A stretch of DNA of 64,000 nucleotides from Zhengitettix transpicula (Eukaryota; Arthropoda; Insecta; Orthoptera; Tetrigidae): positions 22,230,629 to 22,294,628 of the forward strand of contig CM073592.1 of NCBI GenBank assembly GCA_037074705.1, written 5' to 3'. Below the pieces are notes generated by a model. It was not told the DNA's origin. It was given only the letters and a program-made list of their open reading frames with translations, and made no database searches. The translations under genes and the position numbers were made by a program. Below, piece after piece: positions 60,354 through 64,000 of the stretch. The first letter of the stretch is position 1; each line of letters opens with the position of its first letter.

Positions 60354-60690
60354 TACCAGAATTTTTCTTTACTCGGAAGAAGAGTATTTAGAATAATATA
60401 TCATGAACTAACATTTTACCAGCTTTATCATACAATGCATACAATTACCGGCCAACTTTTCCAGATATTAAAATTGAATACAGTTAAACGTGTTCTCAGA
60501 ACCTCGCACTTTGATACTATGTCGTGACCCACCTGTTCCAGACATCATTTGTTGTACACAATAATTAGTTTTTTGCACAATACTTCGCACAGTATTTCTC
60601 ATTGTCGGCAACTGTTGTCTACAAAATCATGAGTTAACATAGTTTCAGCGTTAAAATATCTTCATGACACAAGAAATAAACGACTCGTAT

Positions 60691-60834
60691 AACAGATCAG
60701 ATAAAAAAAACAGAAATTAATTTATAACAATATAAACAGATGCCGATAGTATTGACAAAGACATAACAGTTGGTCGAAACGTCTACAAATTTCAAATTAT
60801 ATTGTTTTAAATTAATTTCTGTTTTTGGTCTGTT
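60691..60834. mobile_element. Foldback (MITE-like) element with a GAAACGTC loop
   Basis: The left arm at 60698-60735 and the right arm at 60797-60832 are near-perfect inverted repeats of about 36 bp (AACAGAAATTAATTT in the left arm, AAATTAATTTCTGTT in the right). The 61-nt loop contains GTTGGTCGAAACGTC, the box shared by the hammerhead-like family. Confidence 0.7.
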
Positions 60835-60981
60835 ATTTTTTTGTGTAATTGTCTTACAGACGTTAATTTTGTTTCTAACGTATTTTTATCAGGGATTCTC
60901 AACCCATTTTTACATTTTTTGAATAGATCCTCAATTTTTTTATTTTAATGCATAACACGTTGCAGCTATAAATAAAATCCA

Positions 60982-60983
<2 letters not shown>

Positions 60984-61014
<31 letters not shown>
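60984..61014. repeat. (TA)n microsatellite
   Basis: About 15 TA units. Confidence 0.95.
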
Positions 61015-61020
<6 letters not shown>

Positions 61021-62050
61021 TAGTTTTTTATTTTTACAAAATAGTATGAAATGTTTATAAAAGTTTAAAAAATTAAATCCATGGTTGTGGTTAAACTTTT
61101 TCCGTTATACTTTCTAAAATAGGCGAAAATTTAGTTAATACTAATAATAATACTCGACGTTCTGTAATGTTTAAGCGAACTGTTTTAGTATATGTTTTTT
61201 TCTTAATAAATTCTGAATATACTACGTCAAAAAAGTAGGAACTTGGAAAAAATGAAAACAACAGTTCGTTGATATTGGTTTATTTTAACTAATTATTTGG
61301 ATTATATTTACGGTGCCCACTTTTGGAATTTCCACTTCTGCAAACATTTATTTCATCTTCCAAATTATCCTTAAATTCAATCAACTTTTCTCGTTTCTTT
61401 CACATTCAACTATATAATACAAGACGGAATACCTAAAACTTTGAAACATATTTTTAAGTGCTTCTTGTGATTATTTTAAACTTGCATCCCATCAAAATTA
61501 ATCCAAATATTTTTCAACCACAGAGATTTTCTTCAAAATTTCATGTAACTCTCAATAATAATTTCGATTTATAGTGAACATTATTAGTTTAACATTTTAT
61601 TTTAATTTGAAAGATTATAAATGAATGTGTATGTTTTAAATTATTTATTAACTGACAATTACGTTCCGTAAATATTAAATAAAATTTAAAACTGAAAATT
61701 TTTTCATCAGATGCCTTGTGTACTATGGAGCCTCTTTTTTTAACTTACTAGAACGGGATCCTACACTATATTACTTAATATTATCAATTTACACACAAAC
61801 GCACGCAAAAAACGTGTGACTTACTTTTATGATAAGGGTTTTACTTCAATACAAAGTATTATTGGATTTATATAAAATAACATCCATTAAAATATTATTC
61901 TATTAGTCGCCCTTTGCCCGTAAGAATTCTGCGTGAACTTATTAATCGCATGTAATATTGCAGTACCCGTGGTTACTATTCCTAGCCCGTTGTGTTAATT
62001 CTTATAATGTGTACTGTTGACTTCTATTTTATTACCAAATATTTAGTGAG
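61014..62050. other. AT-rich block
   Basis: No supported feature. Confidence 0.5.
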
Positions 62051-62600
62051 GGAACACGGGGGACTCCGCTTCGAATCTCCATCGGCTCATAGAACAATGC
62101 ATCAGTGACAAACGACATAATTCATTCAATTATCTCACAGAGAGCGGACACGTTACAAAGCAAGTGTTCCATAATCTATCACTGGAGAGAGCACAAACTG
62201 GCACCGGAGCACAGGGATGGGGGATTGGCATCTCGTTTTCTGATAGAAGCGACGAAGGGGGTGACGTGACACTGGAATTTAGCGTGACGCCAATTGCTTC
62301 AAATCATAATTAGTCTGTAAATCTAGCCAACAAACGTAAAGCGATAGACGTGTTATATCATAAATAATGCTCCGACTCCCCCCCCCACTTCCTCCCTTCA
62401 TGAATCTATCACTATTTTGGTACCGGAAAGTTGAGGGGGGGGGGACAAACAACTAGTGCCATTTTCCTAGTCAATTTACAAACGAACGTGTGCGAGCGCG
62501 ACTTTGAATTAATTACCACTACGGTGGGGGTGACGTCACTGGAGGAATAATATGCTTTCATGATTAGTAGTACCTATAGCACTAATTCCGGTACTACTAC
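62050..62600. promoter_or_regulatory. Island with CRE and homeodomain-like sites
   Basis: A full CRE TGACGTCA lies at 62531-62538, just after TTGAATTAATTACC. Upstream are GCCAATTGCTTC, AATCATAATTAGTC and CATAAATAATGC. C and G runs occur at 62388-62396 and 62435-62444. No open frame. Confidence 0.4.
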
Positions 62601-64000
62601 GAACGTTCAATATAACTTTGATGTGTCCGTTTCATATGCACGAGTTTGAATACAAAATATATAAGAACGATGAGAGAAATATCACAACGTACATGACTAT
62701 AAAGCTATTTGTTTGATAGAGAAGAAACATAAGAAAGGAACCATTGATGAGCATCAATGAAACACTTATTTTCTGAACTATGTTAACCTCATATAATGTT
62801 CGTAAGTCAGAAATAGTCCGAAGTTTTTAAATTTCCTTTCTATTAACTATCACTGATAATAGACTCATTTTCTGAAAATACTTCTCTTAAATCTGTTGAT
62901 TTACCATAAGAAAATCGGTCCTCCTCAGGTCAGTAGATTTATGTTCTTTAAGTTCTACGGTTATATTAACATGTTTTCTGTATTCCAGGATTATACTTGA
63001 ATACTGAGAATTTTTTTTACTTGCGGTATCTCATTTCTAAAGAGAGCTTTTAAAACACACGTCCTCGTCAAAACAATTATGTTATTCTTATTTTGCATAT
63101 TTTTTTGTAAATAATTTGTCACGTAATAAATTGTTCCCTCAGAGAAGAACCCTAATATTTTCGTTTCGATCGTAGAAAAGAAAATTCCTAGTTTGAAAAA
63201 TGAAGCACAGTTATACGAGAAAATTAGGGTATTCTACTTTCTTCATTTTCAATAGTATCATTTTTATAGAATTATATTATTCTAAATTCCGGAATAACGA
63301 AGGTTCTTGTTTAACTTTAAGAAATTTAGTGACTCGAGTACATGAAATTTCTTTCCCAATAAAAATTTATTGTTAAAATATTAAAATTTTCTTATCTTTA
63401 TACGCTGTGATTTTTATCATCTTTATTTACCGTCGCAACAAAATTAATTCACCCTTACAGGGTGTTGTTCTACAGAAGATTTAGGAACAATTGTCTCATA
63501 TTCATCTGTAACTCTGTATTACATTATTTGTCGTTTATAATTTAGAATCAATACATACCTGTTATTCTCATGTTCTCTCGTAATTTTATTCCTTTATGAT
63601 ATTTTCAGTTTTTCTACAAAAAAAGAAGCAGGAAACGTAGACATTCCATAGCAAAATATTTTCACCACGGTAGAAATAATATTTTTTGCTTTTCTTCTAT
63701 TTGTTTGTAACTTTCTTTCTTCTCCAGGTTTTAGCCCCAATTTCTACCTTTTCTTATAAATACTTCGATCCATGAATCTTTGTACTATAATTTGTCATCT
63801 TAAATATTTTATTTATATAAAGATTCTTTGTAGAAGATATAATTTAGTTACAAGTCACGACAGAAGAATATGTGTACCTTAAAGATGTTCTAATACCCAA
63901 CCTGTGCCTCTCGACTGCGCTGTTTAAACGAGATCGTAGACTTCATTATTTTCCGTTCAATCTGCCCAAGTTTTCCTATCCCCCAAAACAAAGCGGCAGA
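62600..64000. other. AT-rich block to window end
   Basis: No supported feature. The last 100 bases rise slightly in GC and may be the edge of another island. Confidence 0.45.

Overview
The window looks like AT-rich, gene-poor nuclear DNA from an animal, most likely an arthropod and possibly an insect with a large genome. The basis is a background of long A/T tracts, (AT)n and (CA)n microsatellites, tRNA-derived SINE fragments, and decayed interspersed repeats. There are no operons, no bacterial-type genes, and no open frame longer than about 158 codons. The species cannot be named from sequence alone. I found no complete protein-coding gene, rRNA, functional tRNA, CRISPR array or origin. Nearly all open frames are short and uninformative, and the longest lie in low-complexity purine or pyrimidine tracts.

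The layout alternates AT-rich blocks of about 1-3 kb with about 25 islands of 200-900 bp that are GC-richer and more complex. The islands lie near 1.8-2.3, 4.2, 6.0-6.7, 8.2-9.1, 10.9-11.3, 12.5-13.0, 14.2-14.9, 17.0-18.3, 19.7-20.1, 21.3-21.7, 23.0-23.6, 27.4-27.9, 31.9, 33.4-34.1, 35.4-36.0, 38.0-38.3, 39.3-39.9, 41.4-41.8, 43.6-44.1, 45.6-46.1, 48.6-48.9, 50.6, 52.2-52.5, 53.3-54.0, 55.1-56.1, 57.5-58.3 and 62.1-62.6 kb. They contain homeodomain-like TAATTA cores, E-boxes, CRE (TGACGTCA), YY1/PHO-like AAGATGGCGG, RUNX-like TGCGGTT and POU-like ATTTGCAT words. This is the pattern expected of a large intron or gene desert beside a developmental regulator, but conservation was not measured.

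Three stretches may be coding. The first is a terminal-exon-like segment on the minus strand ending at 46557, with a splice acceptor and an AATAAA. The second is a terminal-exon-like segment on the plus strand from 59974, with two competing frames. The third is a minus-strand open frame at 33486-33752 that resembles UFM1 in motif order. All are low confidence.

The repeats are the best-supported content. There are (1) four diverged copies of one mobile element with a Helitron-like end (about 5.1, 15.9, 28.4 and 40.7 kb); (2) at least a dozen copies of a family built on a hammerhead-ribozyme-like core (CTGARGA, stem GTCCC/GGGAC, then GAAACGTTGTA), including a 140-bp tandem array at 22.2-22.6 kb and head-to-head foldbacks; (3) a tRNA-derived SINE family; and (4) several local direct or inverted duplications. 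The hammerhead-like family is the most interesting observation.
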